Shown here in pieces: positions 44,592-56,306 of a stretch of DNA of 61,546 nt; position 1 is the stretch's first letter, and every line of letters begins with the position of its first letter. A program made the translations under genes and the position numbers. The notes beneath the pieces are model-generated. The model saw only the letters and a list, made by a program, of their open reading frames with translations. It made no database searches and was not told the origin of the DNA. The DNA comes from Pseudomonas sp. RIT-PI-AD (GTDB taxonomy: Bacteria > Pseudomonadota > Gammaproteobacteria > Pseudomonadales > Pseudomonadaceae), in contig NZ_JANZKU010000026.1 in the NCBI RefSeq assembly GCF_025642785.1, positions 1 to 61,546 on the forward strand. The letters are read 5' to 3'.

Positions 44592-44710
44592 AACGCCTGG
44601 GCCTGCGCCTTGCCTTGCTGGCTGGCGCGCTCCTGGCGCTGGGCCTGGCTGGCTGGGGCTGGCAGCGGGGCGGGCTGGCGCTGTTGCAACTGGGGCTGGG
44701 CGCTTGCTGA
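44588..44710 (+). CDS. 40-residue hydrophobic microprotein coupled to the MFS gene
   Basis: An ATG overlaps the MFS stop (ATGA) and opens a 40-codon frame. It encodes a basic start (M-K-R-L-G-L-R) followed by one Leu/Ala/Gly-rich TM helix and a tail ending L-G-L-G-A-C. The overlap and typical membrane topology favour real translation, perhaps as a transporter accessory peptide. No homologue is recalled. Confidence 0.5.
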   Translation: MKRLGLRLALLAGALLALGLAGWGWQRGGLALLQLGLGAC

Positions 44711-44739
44711 GGGAACGGAGCAGGCCTTCGCTGTCGCGC

Positions 44740-45777
44740 TCAGCGGCGCAGGGCCGGCAACAGCCGTAGCAGGCCTTCCGGAAGGCGTTCGCGCATGGCT
44801 GCGGTGAGGCCCTCGCGGCGTTTCTGGTAGGCGATGCCCAGGGCGATGAGCCCCAGCCCGATCAGGCTCACTATCAGCGGGAACCCCAGCGAGTCCTGGA
44901 ACACCCGGTGCACCAGGTGGCCCAGGTAGCCGGCCACGCCCAGGGCGCCGAAGACCATGAACAGCGGGCGCCGCAACGCCACGGCGCAACCGATCAGGAC
45001 CAGGTTGATCAGGCAGTAGAGGGCCTTGCCCAGCTCGCTGTCGCTGTCCATCAGGCTCAACCCGCCCCAGAACGCCAGCAGCCCGGCGAAGTACCCCCAG
45101 AAGGCGAAGTCGCGCCGGCTGCGGCCGTCCGCCAGCAGGCTGGCGAGGATCACCGCGAGGCCGAACCACAGCGAGACCCGGCATCGCTCCGCCCACTCGA
45201 AGGGCGTGCCATAGACCCATTCGGTCAGGTCCATGGACATGAACCAGAGGGCCAGCGCCATGGGCATGACGATGAATGGGAAGGGCAACAGGCGCAGCAT
45301 CGCCAGGCCCACCAGCAGGGTCGCGACTTCCATCGTCAGCCAGCCCCCGCGCACGTAGACGTAGTAGTCGTGGTAGTCGAGCCCCGCCTCCAGGGGCCAC
45401 CACCCCAGCAACCGCTGAGCGGCGAACGCCGCCAGGGGGGTCAGGCTGACCGCCGCCGCGCCGAGCAGGCCGCCGGGAATCTGCAAGCCGCGACGCCACA
45501 GGATCAGGCCGGCGAGGGTGAGCGCGCCCATGTAGAGCAGGGCGATGGCGAGCAGGGCGGCATCGCCGATGCGCATCCAGGCCTCGTTGAGCAGCCAGCC
45601 CATGGCGGCGATGATCAGCATGGCGCCGAAGTAATAGGCCACGTGGGCGAGCTGGAAGCTCGGCCGCGCCTGGGGCTGGCGCTGGAGAAAGTCCAGCAAT
45701 GCGCGGTCCTGGCCGGGCTGCAGCACCCCGGCCTGTACGGCACGGGCGAGGTCGGCGGCGTCGAAGCGATCGGTCAT
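44740..45777 (-). CDS. DUF2157 polytopic membrane protein
   Basis: This 345-residue protein has a short cytoplasmic N-terminal domain (D-L-A-R-A-V-Q-A-G-V-L and a D-F-L-Q-R segment) followed by about ten hydrophobic helices, as in DUF2157 membrane proteins. Function unknown. It is convergent with the MFS-microprotein unit. Confidence 0.75.
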   Translation of the reverse strand: MTDRFDAADLARAVQAGVLQPGQDRALLDFLQRQPQARPSFQLAHVAYYFGAMLIIAAMGWLLNEAWMRIGDAALLAIALLYMGALTLAGLILWRRGLQIPGGLLGAAAVSLTPLAAFAAQRLLGWWPLEAGLDYHDYYVYVRGGWLTMEVATLLVGLAMLRLLPFPFIVMPMALALWFMSMDLTEWVYGTPFEWAERCRVSLWFGLAVILASLLADGRSRRDFAFWGYFAGLLAFWGGLSLMDSDSELGKALYCLINLVLIGCAVALRRPLFMVFGALGVAGYLGHLVHRVFQDSLGFPLIVSLIGLGLIALGIAYQKRREGLTAAMRERLPEGLLRLLPALRR

Positions 45778-45995
45778 GGCGAAAGGTCCGGAAAAACGGT
45801 GTCCGAGTCTGGCCGAGAATGCCCGGCGCCGCCAGGGTGGGGCCGGCGCGGCGGTGGTTACGCGAGGGGCCCTCGCGCGAGGGCGGGCAGGGCGCCCAGT
45901 CTGTCATCGGGGCGAATCAGGCGCGGCCTGGCCGTCGCCGGGGAACGAGGCGCTATTCGAAGGGCAGGACCAGCCGGCGACGAGGGCCTAAACGA

Positions 45996-46021
45996 AAAGC
46001 GGAGCCCTGGGGCTCCGCTTT
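45996..46021 (-). terminator. Terminator of rhlB
   Basis: AAAGCGGAGCC (45996-46006) pairs with GGCTCCGCTTT (46011-46021) around CTGG. It lies 15 bp beyond the rhlB stop on the minus strand. Confidence 0.85.
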
Positions 46022-46035
46022 CGCGACTCGGCTGT

Positions 46036-47499
<1,464 letters not shown>

Positions 47500-47679
47500 G
47501 GCGATCTCGTCGGTGATTATGAATTAACCGGAGCAGTGTAAAGCAAGATGCCTGCATGGCGAAGCATTACGCCCGGTCGAGCGGGGCGAGGACGGGTTTA
47601 TCCGACGGTTTTTCCCCCGGATGGAGCGGGGGGCGCGCCCTTTTCGGCGCGTTGGCGCGGGTTTGCCGACCCCACGCCA

Positions 47680-48618
47680 TCAGCCGAACAGGCAGTTGCG
47701 GCCTTGCTGCTTGGCCTGGTAGAGCGCGCTGTCCGCCCGGGCGATCAGGCATTGCAGGCTGTCGCCGGGGTGCATCTCGCCGAGGCCGATGGAGACGGTG
47801 ACGCCGGGCAGCATGCCCACCGGCGAATAGAAGGAGGGAATCTGCTCCAGGCTCTGGCGGAGCCGCTCGCCGATGCCGCGGGCCTCCTCGAGGGCGATTT
47901 CCGGCAGCAGGATGACGAACTCCTCGCCGCCGTAGCGCGACATGCTGTCCTTCGGCCGCAGCTGGTTGCGCAGGGTATGCGCCACCAGACACAGGGCATA
48001 GTCGCCCGCCAGGTGCCCGTGCTGGTCGTTGTAGACCTTGAAGTGGTCGACATCCATCATCAGCATGCACAGCGGCTCGTTGTTATAGCCGCAGCGGGTG
48101 CTCTCGCGTTCGTAGATGTGTTCCAGCCAGCGCCGGTTGAACAGCCCGGTGAGGGTATCGACGTTGGCATTCTGCTCGGTGTCCAGAAGGATCCGGTTGC
48201 CCTGGCGCACGCGGTCGCAGAGCAGTTCCAGCAGGTTCTGCATGAGTTGCGGCGATTGCTGGAACAGGTTCACCAGCGCCTGGCGGTGCAGGCGCAGCAC
48301 CGTGGTCGGCTCGGTGGCCACCACGTAGGCCGAGGGGTGGTCGTTGTCGATGAAGCTGATCTCGCCGGCGCACTCGCCCGGGCCCAGGGTGGACATCGGC
48401 TGGTTGTCGAGGGAGCCGAGGTAGACCTTGAGCTGGCCGTGAAGAACCAGGTAGAGGTATTTGTTGCGGTTGAACGGCGAGAGCACGATCTCGCCGGTTT
48501 CCAATTCCCAGGCACGAAAGACCTTGAGCAGCTCTTTGAGACTGCCGGCGGCGACCTTGTGGAATAGCCGCGCTTGTCTGATTTGCTGCAGGTCCTCCTG
48601 CCAGTGCGCGCTTTTCAT
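47680..48618 (-). CDS. Diguanylate cyclase with N-terminal cyclic-nucleotide-binding domain
   Basis: This 312-residue protein has a Crp-like cNMP-binding beta-roll (about 15-140, G-E-C-A-G-E-I-S-F region) and a C-terminal GGDEF domain with intact G-G-E-E-F (230-234). The R-P-K-D motif at 221-224 sits five residues upstream, the position of the inhibitory c-di-GMP I-site. It should make c-di-GMP with product inhibition, possibly gated by a ligand of the cNMP domain. There is no TM segment. ATG 48618 is chosen from domain start. Confidence 0.88.
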   Translation of the reverse strand: MKSAHWQEDLQQIRQARLFHKVAAGSLKELLKVFRAWELETGEIVLSPFNRNKYLYLVLHGQLKVYLGSLDNQPMSTLGPGECAGEISFIDNDHPSAYVVATEPTTVLRLHRQALVNLFQQSPQLMQNLLELLCDRVRQGNRILLDTEQNANVDTLTGLFNRRWLEHIYERESTRCGYNNEPLCMLMMDVDHFKVYNDQHGHLAGDYALCLVAHTLRNQLRPKDSMSRYGGEEFVILLPEIALEEARGIGERLRQSLEQIPSFYSPVGMLPGVTVSIGLGEMHPGDSLQCLIARADSALYQAKQQGRNCLFG

Positions 48619-48765
48619 AGAGATCCGGATATGGCAATGCAGGCGTGTGGCATCGCAAGCGCTTCCCTTCGTCGAGGCGAAACCATTTTCGACACTAAGC
48701 GTGTGCCGTTGCCCTGACAATCCTCGAAAAACCCCTGGCCGACCGGCGGCGCGCTGGGACGGCTC

Positions 48766-50652
48766 TCAGGTGTGACGCAGTTCGTATTTCAAGGCGAAAT
48801 CCTGCAAGGTCTCCTCCAGCCGATAGCGCGCGCGGGTGTCGAGGGGAGGTGTGTGGATCACGGCTTTCTGCCCGTTCAGGGCGTCCGGCACCACGTCGAT
48901 GCGGACCCCTGGGACCTGGGTTTCCAGCTCCGCATACAGAACCCGACGAATGGCATCCTGGCGGAGGGCCGGCTTGTAGGTTTTGCCGACCGCGGTAAGG
49001 GGCAGGCTGTCGACGATCCAGATGTCCTTCGGCACTGCCGCGCGTTCGGCGATGTGCGCGGCCGCGTGCTCCAGCAGGTCGGCTTCCGCCACCTGTGCGC
49101 CCGCCACCAGTTGCACGTAGGCCACCGGCAGTTCCCCGGCCCTGCGGTCCGGCTTGCCCACCGCGGCGGCCAAGGCCACGGCGGGATGCCGGTGCAGCGC
49201 TTCCTCGATCATCTGCGGGTCGAGGTTGTGGCCGCCGCGGATGATCAGGTCCTTGCTTCGGCCGGTGAGCCAGAGGTAGCCGTCGGTATCCATCCGCCCC
49301 AGGTCGCCGGTGTTGAACCAATCGCCGTCGACCCAGATGTCCCGATTCTTGTCGGCGTGCAGGTAGCCCCGGAAGACCGTGGCGCCGCGGATGCACAGGG
49401 CGCCGATTTCGTTCTCGGCGGCATCGCGCAGGTAGGTGCCTTGTTCGTCGAGCAGGGCGATCTTCACCTCGCAGTAGGGCATGCGCAAGCCGATGGAGCC
49501 CGCACGGCGTTCGCCGCCCGCGGGGTTGGCGCTGGTGCCGCAGGTGCCCTCGGTGAGCCCGTAGCCTTCGATCAGGCTGAGGCCGGTCTTGCGCTCGAAC
49601 TGGCGAATCAGTTCCACCGGCATGGGGGCGGCGCCGCACAGCGCATAGCGCAGGCTGGAGAGGTCGTAGCCTTCGCTGGGGACTTGCAGCAGGGCCGCGT
49701 AGATGGTCGGCACGCCGCTGAAGAAGGTCACCCGGTGGCGCTCGATGATCGACCAGAAGTTCTGGATCAAGGTGGGCGTGCGATAGCCCTGCGGGGTCGC
49801 CAGCAGGACTTCGGCGCCGGTATAGAGCGGCGCCAGGCCGGTCACCATCATGCCGTTGACGTGAAACAGCGGCAGCCCGCACAGGGTGGTGTCGTTTTCG
49901 CCGAAATCCGCCGCCATGGCCATGCTGAAGGCCATGACCACTTCGTTGCGGTGGGTGTGCGGCGCCAGTTTCGGCGTGCCGGTGGTGCCGCCGGTGTGGA
50001 AGTAGGAAGCGATGTCGTCCGCCTGGATGACCCGGCCGCTTTCCAGGTGATCCGCGGGGCAGGCGGCGATCAACTCGTCGAAGTCGAGCACGCCTTCCGG
50101 AAGCGGGCCGCGCTGGCCCTTGATGATTTCGATCATCGGCTCCGGCAGCAGGTTGGCCATGTCCACGGTGACGATGGCCTTCAGTTCCGGTAACTCGCCG
50201 CGCAGGTGGGCCACCTTGTCCCAGAGGTCGCTGCCCGGGAAGGGCGCCAGGGTCACCAGGATGTCCGAGCCGGCGGCGCGGATCAGCTCGGCGATGTGTT
50301 CGGCCTCGAGCAGGGGATTGATGGCATTGACGATGCCCGCCGCTTCGCCGCCCCAGAGGGTGAAGTGGGTCTGCGGCAGGTTCGGCAGCAGGAAGGAGAC
50401 CGCCCGGCCCGGCCGCAGCCCGAGGCGGTGGAAGGCGTTGGCGGTCTGGGTGATGCGGGCGAAGAGCTCGGCATAGGTCAGCCGGTACGGCTGTTCCTCG
50501 GCATTGCCTTGGAGGATGAAGGTCAGCGCCGGCGAGGCCCCATGGCGGGCTGCGCTGCGCGCCAGCAGCTCATAGGTGCTGGCCGGCAGGTCGCGGGCTT
50601 CCAGCGGGGTTTCTTCGATGAGTTCGATGTCGCGCAGTGAAGTGATGGACAC
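48766..50652 (-). CDS. Acyl-CoA synthetase (AMP-binding family)
   Basis: This 628-residue adenylate-forming enzyme has the P-loop-like Y-F-H-T-G-G-T-T-G-T-P-K, A5 motif G-Y-G-L-T-E, A7 N-T-G-D-L-G and A10-like P-L-T-A-V-G-K-T-Y-K. It activates a carboxylate as acyl-AMP and then probably acyl-CoA. GTG 50652 with GGAG 6 nt upstream is preferred to TTG 50667. It lies 36 bp downstream of an esterase gene on the same strand. Confidence 0.88.
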   Translation of the reverse strand: MSITSLRDIELIEETPLEARDLPASTYELLARSAARHGASPALTFILQGNAEEQPYRLTYAELFARITQTANAFHRLGLRPGRAVSFLLPNLPQTHFTLWGGEAAGIVNAINPLLEAEHIAELIRAAGSDILVTLAPFPGSDLWDKVAHLRGELPELKAIVTVDMANLLPEPMIEIIKGQRGPLPEGVLDFDELIAACPADHLESGRVIQADDIASYFHTGGTTGTPKLAPHTHRNEVVMAFSMAMAADFGENDTTLCGLPLFHVNGMMVTGLAPLYTGAEVLLATPQGYRTPTLIQNFWSIIERHRVTFFSGVPTIYAALLQVPSEGYDLSSLRYALCGAAPMPVELIRQFERKTGLSLIEGYGLTEGTCGTSANPAGGERRAGSIGLRMPYCEVKIALLDEQGTYLRDAAENEIGALCIRGATVFRGYLHADKNRDIWVDGDWFNTGDLGRMDTDGYLWLTGRSKDLIIRGGHNLDPQMIEEALHRHPAVALAAAVGKPDRRAGELPVAYVQLVAGAQVAEADLLEHAAAHIAERAAVPKDIWIVDSLPLTAVGKTYKPALRQDAIRRVLYAELETQVPGVRIDVVPDALNGQKAVIHTPPLDTRARYRLEETLQDFALKYELRHT

Positions 50653-50688
50653 GGGTCGCTCCGGCAAAGGTTCTCGTCAGCCTAGGGC

Positions 50689-51497
<809 letters not shown>

Positions 51498-51775
51498 AAA
51501 CCACAGGGGATTCAGCCGTGTGCGCACAGCCGGTAACACTCTATACCACCTGCTCGAGCACGTTGGCAGCGGAATGGACTGGCTTCATCCCGTGAATGGT
51601 CGTCGAACGTCGGTAACGATGCGCGCGGCAGTCGATCCGTCTCATGCCCGTTCAACCCACGGGCGAGGAGTGGCGAAGGTACGCAGGGCGTGCTCGACGC
51701 CGGTCCTCGGGCCGCACCCCGGGCGATCCCAACGGATCGCACGCGCCTCATGAGGGCGGGGTAAGGCCGAGACTC

Positions 51776-51788
51776 CAACACAACAAAG
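51776..51788 (+). promoter_or_regulatory. Possible Hfq/Crc motif ahead of aapJ
   Basis: CAACACAACAAAG lies 6-10 nt upstream of the GGAGG site of aapJ and partly fits the A-rich Hfq-Crc motif. aapJ homologues are, as I recall, Crc-controlled in other pseudomonads. Confidence 0.4.
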
Positions 51789-51803
51789 CGACTGGAGGTT
51801 TTG

Positions 51804-52832
51804 ATGAAGATGGTGAAATCCACCCTGGCTGCACTGACCGCGCTGGCGATCATCGGCGCGAGCGGCATGGCCCAGGCCGGCGCGACCCTGGATTCGGTCA
51901 AGAAGAAAGGCTACGTGCAGTGCGGCATCAGCGACGGCTTGCCGGGCTTCTCCTACGCCGACGAGAAGGGCAATTACCTGGGGATCGACGTGGACGTGTG
52001 CCGGGCGGTCGCCGCCGCGGTGCTGGGCGATGCCAGCAAGGTCAAGTACAGCCCGCTGACCGCCAAGGAGCGCTTCACCGCGCTGCAGTCTGGCGAGGTC
52101 GATGTCCTCTCGCGTAACAGCACCTGGACCAGCTCGCGTGACGCGGCGATGGGCCTGAACTTCGTCGGCGTGACCTATTACGACGGCCAGGGCTTCCTGG
52201 TGAACAAGAAGCTCGGCGTCTCCAGCGCCAAGGAACTCGACGGCGCCACCGTGTGCATCCAGGCGGGCACCACCACCGAACTCAACCTCGCCGACTATTT
52301 CCGCGCCAACGGCCTGAAATACACCCCCATCACCTACGACACCTCCGACGAAAGCGCCAAGTCCCTCGAGTCCGGGCGCTGCGACGTGCTGACCTCCGAC
52401 CAGTCGCAACTCTATGCGCAACGCATCAAGCTGGCCTCGCCCGACGACTACGTGGTACTGCCGGAAGTGATCTCCAAGGAGCCCTTGGCACCGGCGGTGC
52501 GCCAGGGCGACGAGGAGTGGTTCGATATCGTCCGTTGGACGCTGTTCGCGCTGATCAACGCCGAAGAGCTGGGCGTCACCTCGAAGAACGTCGAAGAGCA
52601 GGCCAAGAGCACCAAGAACCCCGACGTCGGCCGCCTGCTGGGCACCGAGGGCGAGTTCGGCAAGGACCTGAAGCTGCCGAAGGACTGGGCGGTGCAGATC
52701 GTCAAGCAGGTCGGCAACTACGGTGAGGTCTTCGATCGCAACGTCGGCGCGGGAAGCTCGCTGAAGATCGAACGCGGCCTCAACGCCCTATGGAACAAGG
52801 GCGGTCTGCAATACGCACCTCCGGTGCGTTGA
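51804..52832 (+). CDS. aapJ: General L-amino acid ABC transporter, periplasmic binding protein
   Basis: This 342-residue family 3 solute-binding protein has a signal peptide (to A-M-A-Q-A). It shows the V-Q-C-G-I-S-D-G-L-P-G-F-S, G-I-D-V-D-V-C-R and S-R-N-S-T-W-T-S-S-R-D motifs of AapJ/BztA. ATG 51804 follows GGAGG. It is first in the operon and separated from the permeases by a strong hairpin, which fits the usual excess of binding protein. Confidence 0.93.
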   Translation: MKMVKSTLAALTALAIIGASGMAQAGATLDSVKKKGYVQCGISDGLPGFSYADEKGNYLGIDVDVCRAVAAAVLGDASKVKYSPLTAKERFTALQSGEVDVLSRNSTWTSSRDAAMGLNFVGVTYYDGQGFLVNKKLGVSSAKELDGATVCIQAGTTTELNLADYFRANGLKYTPITYDTSDESAKSLESGRCDVLTSDQSQLYAQRIKLASPDDYVVLPEVISKEPLAPAVRQGDEEWFDIVRWTLFALINAEELGVTSKNVEEQAKSTKNPDVGRLLGTEGEFGKDLKLPKDWAVQIVKQVGNYGEVFDRNVGAGSSLKIERGLNALWNKGGLQYAPPVR

Positions 52833-52837
52833 CCGTT

Positions 52838-52864
52838 CACCGGCGCCGTCGGACGGCGCCGGTG
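52838..52864 (+). other. Intercistronic hairpin after aapJ
   Basis: CACCGGCGCCGT (52838-52849) pairs with ACGGCGCCGGTG (52853-52864) around CGG. There is no T tract; it probably stabilises aapJ mRNA or partly terminates. Confidence 0.75.
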
Positions 52865-52930
52865 CGTTTCCATGTCGAGAGGACTCCACGGCCCGCGAAC
52901 ACGGGCCGTCGGGGTTCCTAGAGGGCTATC

Positions 52931-54112
52931 ATGCAAAACCCTGCCAATGCCCCGCGCGCCCATTCGTTACTGACCGATCCCAAGGCGCGCGCGTGGCTGT
53001 TCCAGATCATCGCGGTGATCGCGGTAGTCGCCTTCGGGTGGTACCTGTTCCAGAACACCCAGCACAACCTGCAACAACGCGGCATCATTTCCGGCTTCGG
53101 CTTCCTCTCCAACAGCGCCGGCTTCGGCATCTCGCAACACCTGATCGACTACACCGAAAGCGACAGCTACGCGCGGGTGTTCGTCATCGGCCTGCTGAAC
53201 ACCCTGCTGGTGTCGGTCATCGGGATCGTCCTGGCGACCCTGATCGGGTTCGTCCTGGGGGTCGCCCGGCTATCGCCGAACTGGCTGGTGCGTAAGCTGG
53301 CCACTGTTTATATCGAGACTTTCCGCAACATTCCGCCCCTGCTGCAAATCTTCTTCTGGTACTTCGCGGTCCTGCTGCCCCTGCCCGGGCCGCGGCAGAG
53401 CCTGAGCATGGGAAGTGGTTTCTTCGTCAACAACCGTGGCCTGTACATGCCGGCTCCGGGCATCGGCGAGGGGTTCTGGCCATTCGGCCTGAGCCTGCTG
53501 GTGGCCGTGATAGCCATCCTGGTGCTGGGGCGCTGGGCCCGTGCGCGCCGCGAGGCCACCGGACGGCGCTTCCCGCTGCTGCTGGTGAGCCTGGGCCTGC
53601 TGGTCGCGCTCCCGGGACTGAGTGCGCTGGTGTTCGGCAACCCCTTCCTCTGGAGCGTGCCGCAACTGCAGGGCTTCAACTTCCGCGGCGGTTGGGTGGT
53701 GATCCCCGAGCTGATCGCCCTGACCCTGGCACTGACCGTGTATACCGCGGCCTTCATCGCCGAGAACGTGCGCGCCGGCATCCAGGCGGTCAGCCATGGC
53801 CAGACCGAGGCGGCGCGCTCCCTCGGCCTGCAGCCGGGCAAGATCCTGCGCCTGGTGATCGTGCCCCAGGCCTTGCGGGTCATCATCCCGCCGCTCACCA
53901 GCCAATACCTGAACCTGGCGAAGAACTCCTCGCTGGCCGCCGGCATCGGCTATCCAGACATGGTCTCGCTGTTCGCCGGCACCGTGCTCAACCAGACCGG
54001 CCAGGCCATCGAGGTGATCGCCATCACCATGAGCGTCTACCTGGCCATCAGCATCAGCATTTCGATCCTGATGAACGCCTACAACAAGCGCATCGCGCTG
54101 ATCGAGCGGTAG
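52931..54112 (+). CDS. aapQ: Amino acid ABC transporter permease AapQ
   Basis: This 393-residue inner-membrane permease has about eight TM helices. The cytoplasmic E-A-A-x-x-L-G-L coupling motif (T-E-A-A-R-S-L-G-L-Q-P-G) contacts the ATPase. The split HisM-type permease domain with a long central insertion is typical of AapQ/BztB. Confidence 0.93.
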   Translation: MQNPANAPRAHSLLTDPKARAWLFQIIAVIAVVAFGWYLFQNTQHNLQQRGIISGFGFLSNSAGFGISQHLIDYTESDSYARVFVIGLLNTLLVSVIGIVLATLIGFVLGVARLSPNWLVRKLATVYIETFRNIPPLLQIFFWYFAVLLPLPGPRQSLSMGSGFFVNNRGLYMPAPGIGEGFWPFGLSLLVAVIAILVLGRWARARREATGRRFPLLLVSLGLLVALPGLSALVFGNPFLWSVPQLQGFNFRGGWVVIPELIALTLALTVYTAAFIAENVRAGIQAVSHGQTEAARSLGLQPGKILRLVIVPQALRVIIPPLTSQYLNLAKNSSLAAGIGYPDMVSLFAGTVLNQTGQAIEVIAITMSVYLAISISISILMNAYNKRIALIER

Positions 54113-54122
54113 GGAGACGCCC

Positions 54123-55217
54123 ATGCTTACCCATACGTTCAAAGCCGACCAGCCGCCGCCGCGGTTGAGCGTCGGCTTCATCGGCTGGCTGCGCGCCAAC
54201 CTGTTCTCCGGCTGGTTCAATACCCTGCTGACCCTGGTGGCGTTCGGCCTGGTCTGCCTGCTGCTGCCTCCACTGATCAAGTGGGCGTTGCTCGACGCGG
54301 ACTGGAGCGGCACCACCCGTGCCGACTGCACCGGGGAGGGCGCCTGCTGGGTGTTCGTCAAGGCGCGCTTCGGCCAGTTCATGTACGGCTTCTACCCGAG
54401 CGAGTTGCGTTGGCGGGTGAACCTCACCGTGCTGCTGGCGATCGTCGGCGCGGCACCGCTGTTCATCGGCCGCATGCCGCGGAAACTGCCCTACGGGCTG
54501 GCGTTCCTGGTGATCTATCCGCTGCTGGCCTACTGGTTGCTGCATGGCGGACTGGGCCTGCGGGTGGTGTCCAGCAGCCAGTGGGGCGGTCTGATGCTGA
54601 CCCTGGTGATCGCTGCCGTCGGCATCGCCGGCGCCTTGCCGCTGGGGGTGCTGCTGGCCCTGGGTCGGCGTTCCAAGATGCCGGCGATCAAGGTCATCTG
54701 CGTCACCTTCATCGAGTTCTGGCGCGGGGTGCCGCTGATCACCGTGCTGTTCATGTCCTCGGTGATGCTGCCGCTGTTCCTGCCCGAGCAGCTCAGCATC
54801 GACAAGCTGTTGCGCGCCTTGATCGGGGTCATCCTGTTCCAGTCGGCCTATGTCGCCGAGGTGGTCCGCGGCGGCCTGCAAGCCATCCCCAAGGGCCAGT
54901 ACGAGGCCGCCAGCGCCATGGGCCTCGGCTACTGGCGGATGATGGGCCTGGTGATCCTGCCGCAGGCGATGAAGCTGGTCATCCCGGGGATCGTCAACAC
55001 CTTCATCGCGCTGTTCAAGGACACCAGCCTGGTGATCATCATCGGCCTGTTCGACCTGCTCAACAGCATCAAGCAAGCCACTACCGACCCGGCCTGGCTG
55101 GGCATGGCCACCGAAGGCTACGTATTCGCCGCCCTGGTGTTCTGGATTTTCTGTTTCGGCATGTCCCGCTATTCCCAGCGCCTGGAGCGCAGGCTGGACA
55201 CCGGCCACAAGCGTTAG
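54123..55217 (+). CDS. aapM: Amino acid ABC transporter permease AapM
   Basis: This 364-residue permease has the coupling motif [11 protein letters not shown] and a C-terminal HisM-type domain. The insertion in the N-terminal half includes a periplasmic loop with a D-C-T-G-E-G-A-C pair of cysteines. It starts 10 bp after aapQ and forms the heterodimer with AapQ. Confidence 0.93.
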   Translation: MLTHTFKADQPPPRLSVGFIGWLRANLFSGWFNTLLTLVAFGLVCLLLPPLIKWALLDADWSGTTRADCTGEGACWVFVKARFGQFMYGFYPSELRWRVNLTVLLAIVGAAPLFIGRMPRKLPYGLAFLVIYPLLAYWLLHGGLGLRVVSSSQWGGLMLTLVIAAVGIAGALPLGVLLALGRRSKMPAIKVICVTFIEFWRGVPLITVLFMSSVMLPLFLPEQLSIDKLLRALIGVILFQSAYVAEVVRGGLQAIPKGQYEAASAMGLGYWRMMGLVILPQAMKLVIPGIVNTFIALFKDTSLVIIIGLFDLLNSIKQATTDPAWLGMATEGYVFAALVFWIFCFGMSRYSQRLERRLDTGHKR

Positions 55218-55227
55218 GAGTCGCATC

Positions 55228-55989
55228 ATGAACGAAGCAAGCAAGCAGCCCAGCGTCGAGCCGATCATCCAGTTGCAGAGCGTGAACAAGTGGTATGGCC
55301 AGTTCCATGTGCTGAAGGACATCAACCTGGACGTTCGCCCGGGCGAACGGATCGTGCTGTGCGGCCCCTCCGGCTCCGGCAAGTCCACCACCATCCGCTG
55401 CATCAACCGGCTGGAGGAACACCAGCAGGGGCGCATCGTGGTCGACGGCACCGAGTTGAACAACGACCTCAAGCGTATCGAAGCCATCCGCAGCGAAGTC
55501 GGCATGGTGTTTCAGCACTTCAACCTGTTCCCGCACCTGACCGTGTTGCAGAACTGCACCCTGGCGCCGATGTGGGTGCGCAAGATGCCGCGGAAGGAGG
55601 CCGAGGAGGTCGCCATGCATTTCCTGCGGCGGGTGCGCATTCCCGAGCAGGCCAACAAGTACCCCGGGCAACTGTCCGGTGGTCAGCAGCAGCGCGTGGC
55701 GATCGCCCGGGCCTTGTGCATGAAGCCGAAGATCATGCTGTTCGACGAGCCCACGTCGGCGCTCGATCCGGAAATGGTCAAGGAAGTGTTGGACACCATG
55801 GTCGGCCTCGCCCAGGACGGCATGACCATGCTCTGCGTGACCCACGAAATGGGCTTCGCCCGTACCGTGGCGGATCGGGTGATCTTCATGGACAAGGGAG
55901 AGATCGTCGAACAGGCGGCGCCCGATACCTTCTTCGACAACCCGCAGAACGAACGTACCCGGCTGTTCCTCGGCCAGATCCTGCACTGA
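55228..55989 (+). CDS. aapP: Amino acid ABC transporter ATP-binding protein AapP
   Basis: This 253-residue ATPase has Walker [10 protein letters not shown], signature [10 protein letters not shown], Walker B I-M-L-F-D-E-P-T and H-loop C-V-T-H-E-M. It ends the operon and powers uptake of a broad range of L-amino acids. ATG 55228 is 10 bp after aapM. Confidence 0.95.
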   Translation: MNEASKQPSVEPIIQLQSVNKWYGQFHVLKDINLDVRPGERIVLCGPSGSGKSTTIRCINRLEEHQQGRIVVDGTELNNDLKRIEAIRSEVGMVFQHFNLFPHLTVLQNCTLAPMWVRKMPRKEAEEVAMHFLRRVRIPEQANKYPGQLSGGQQQRVAIARALCMKPKIMLFDEPTSALDPEMVKEVLDTMVGLAQDGMTMLCVTHEMGFARTVADRVIFMDKGEIVEQAAPDTFFDNPQNERTRLFLGQILH

Positions 55990-55996
55990 CCGCACG

Positions 55997-56024
55997 TCCG
56001 GCGCGGCTCCCGGGCCGCGCCGGA
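55997..56024 (+). terminator. Terminator-like hairpin after aapP
   Basis: TCCGGCGCGGC (55997-56007) pairs with GCCGCGCCGGA (56014-56024). It lies 8 bp after the operon's last stop; the T tract is poor. The remaining 280 bp to the next gene hold no supported gene. Confidence 0.65.
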
Positions 56025-56306
56025 TGGCTCTACCCTCCCTCCGGCCACGCGCCGCGCGCCTTCGCGCGATCCTCCCGGCGTTGCCGCCCGGGCCGACGAA
56101 TCGACGTCGTTCCCCAGCGTCCGAGCGTTTTCCCCGGATTCGTTGTCCCATGCCCCCGGCACGCCAGCTGAACGGAACGGCTTTCGCCATCGGGGCGGTT
56201 TTGCCCTGTGCTAAGATTCGCCGCCAAACCGGAGGTTTCCCATCCCGATGTTCGTACAATCCGCCCGATGAACCCGTCGAAAGTGTGCAGCGGTGGGTAA
56301 ACCTGC

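Noticed and set aside
56025-56306. A JUMPstart/ops element for RfaH upstream of the O-antigen genes
   Set aside because: I looked for the GGCGGTAG core and its flanks and did not find it.
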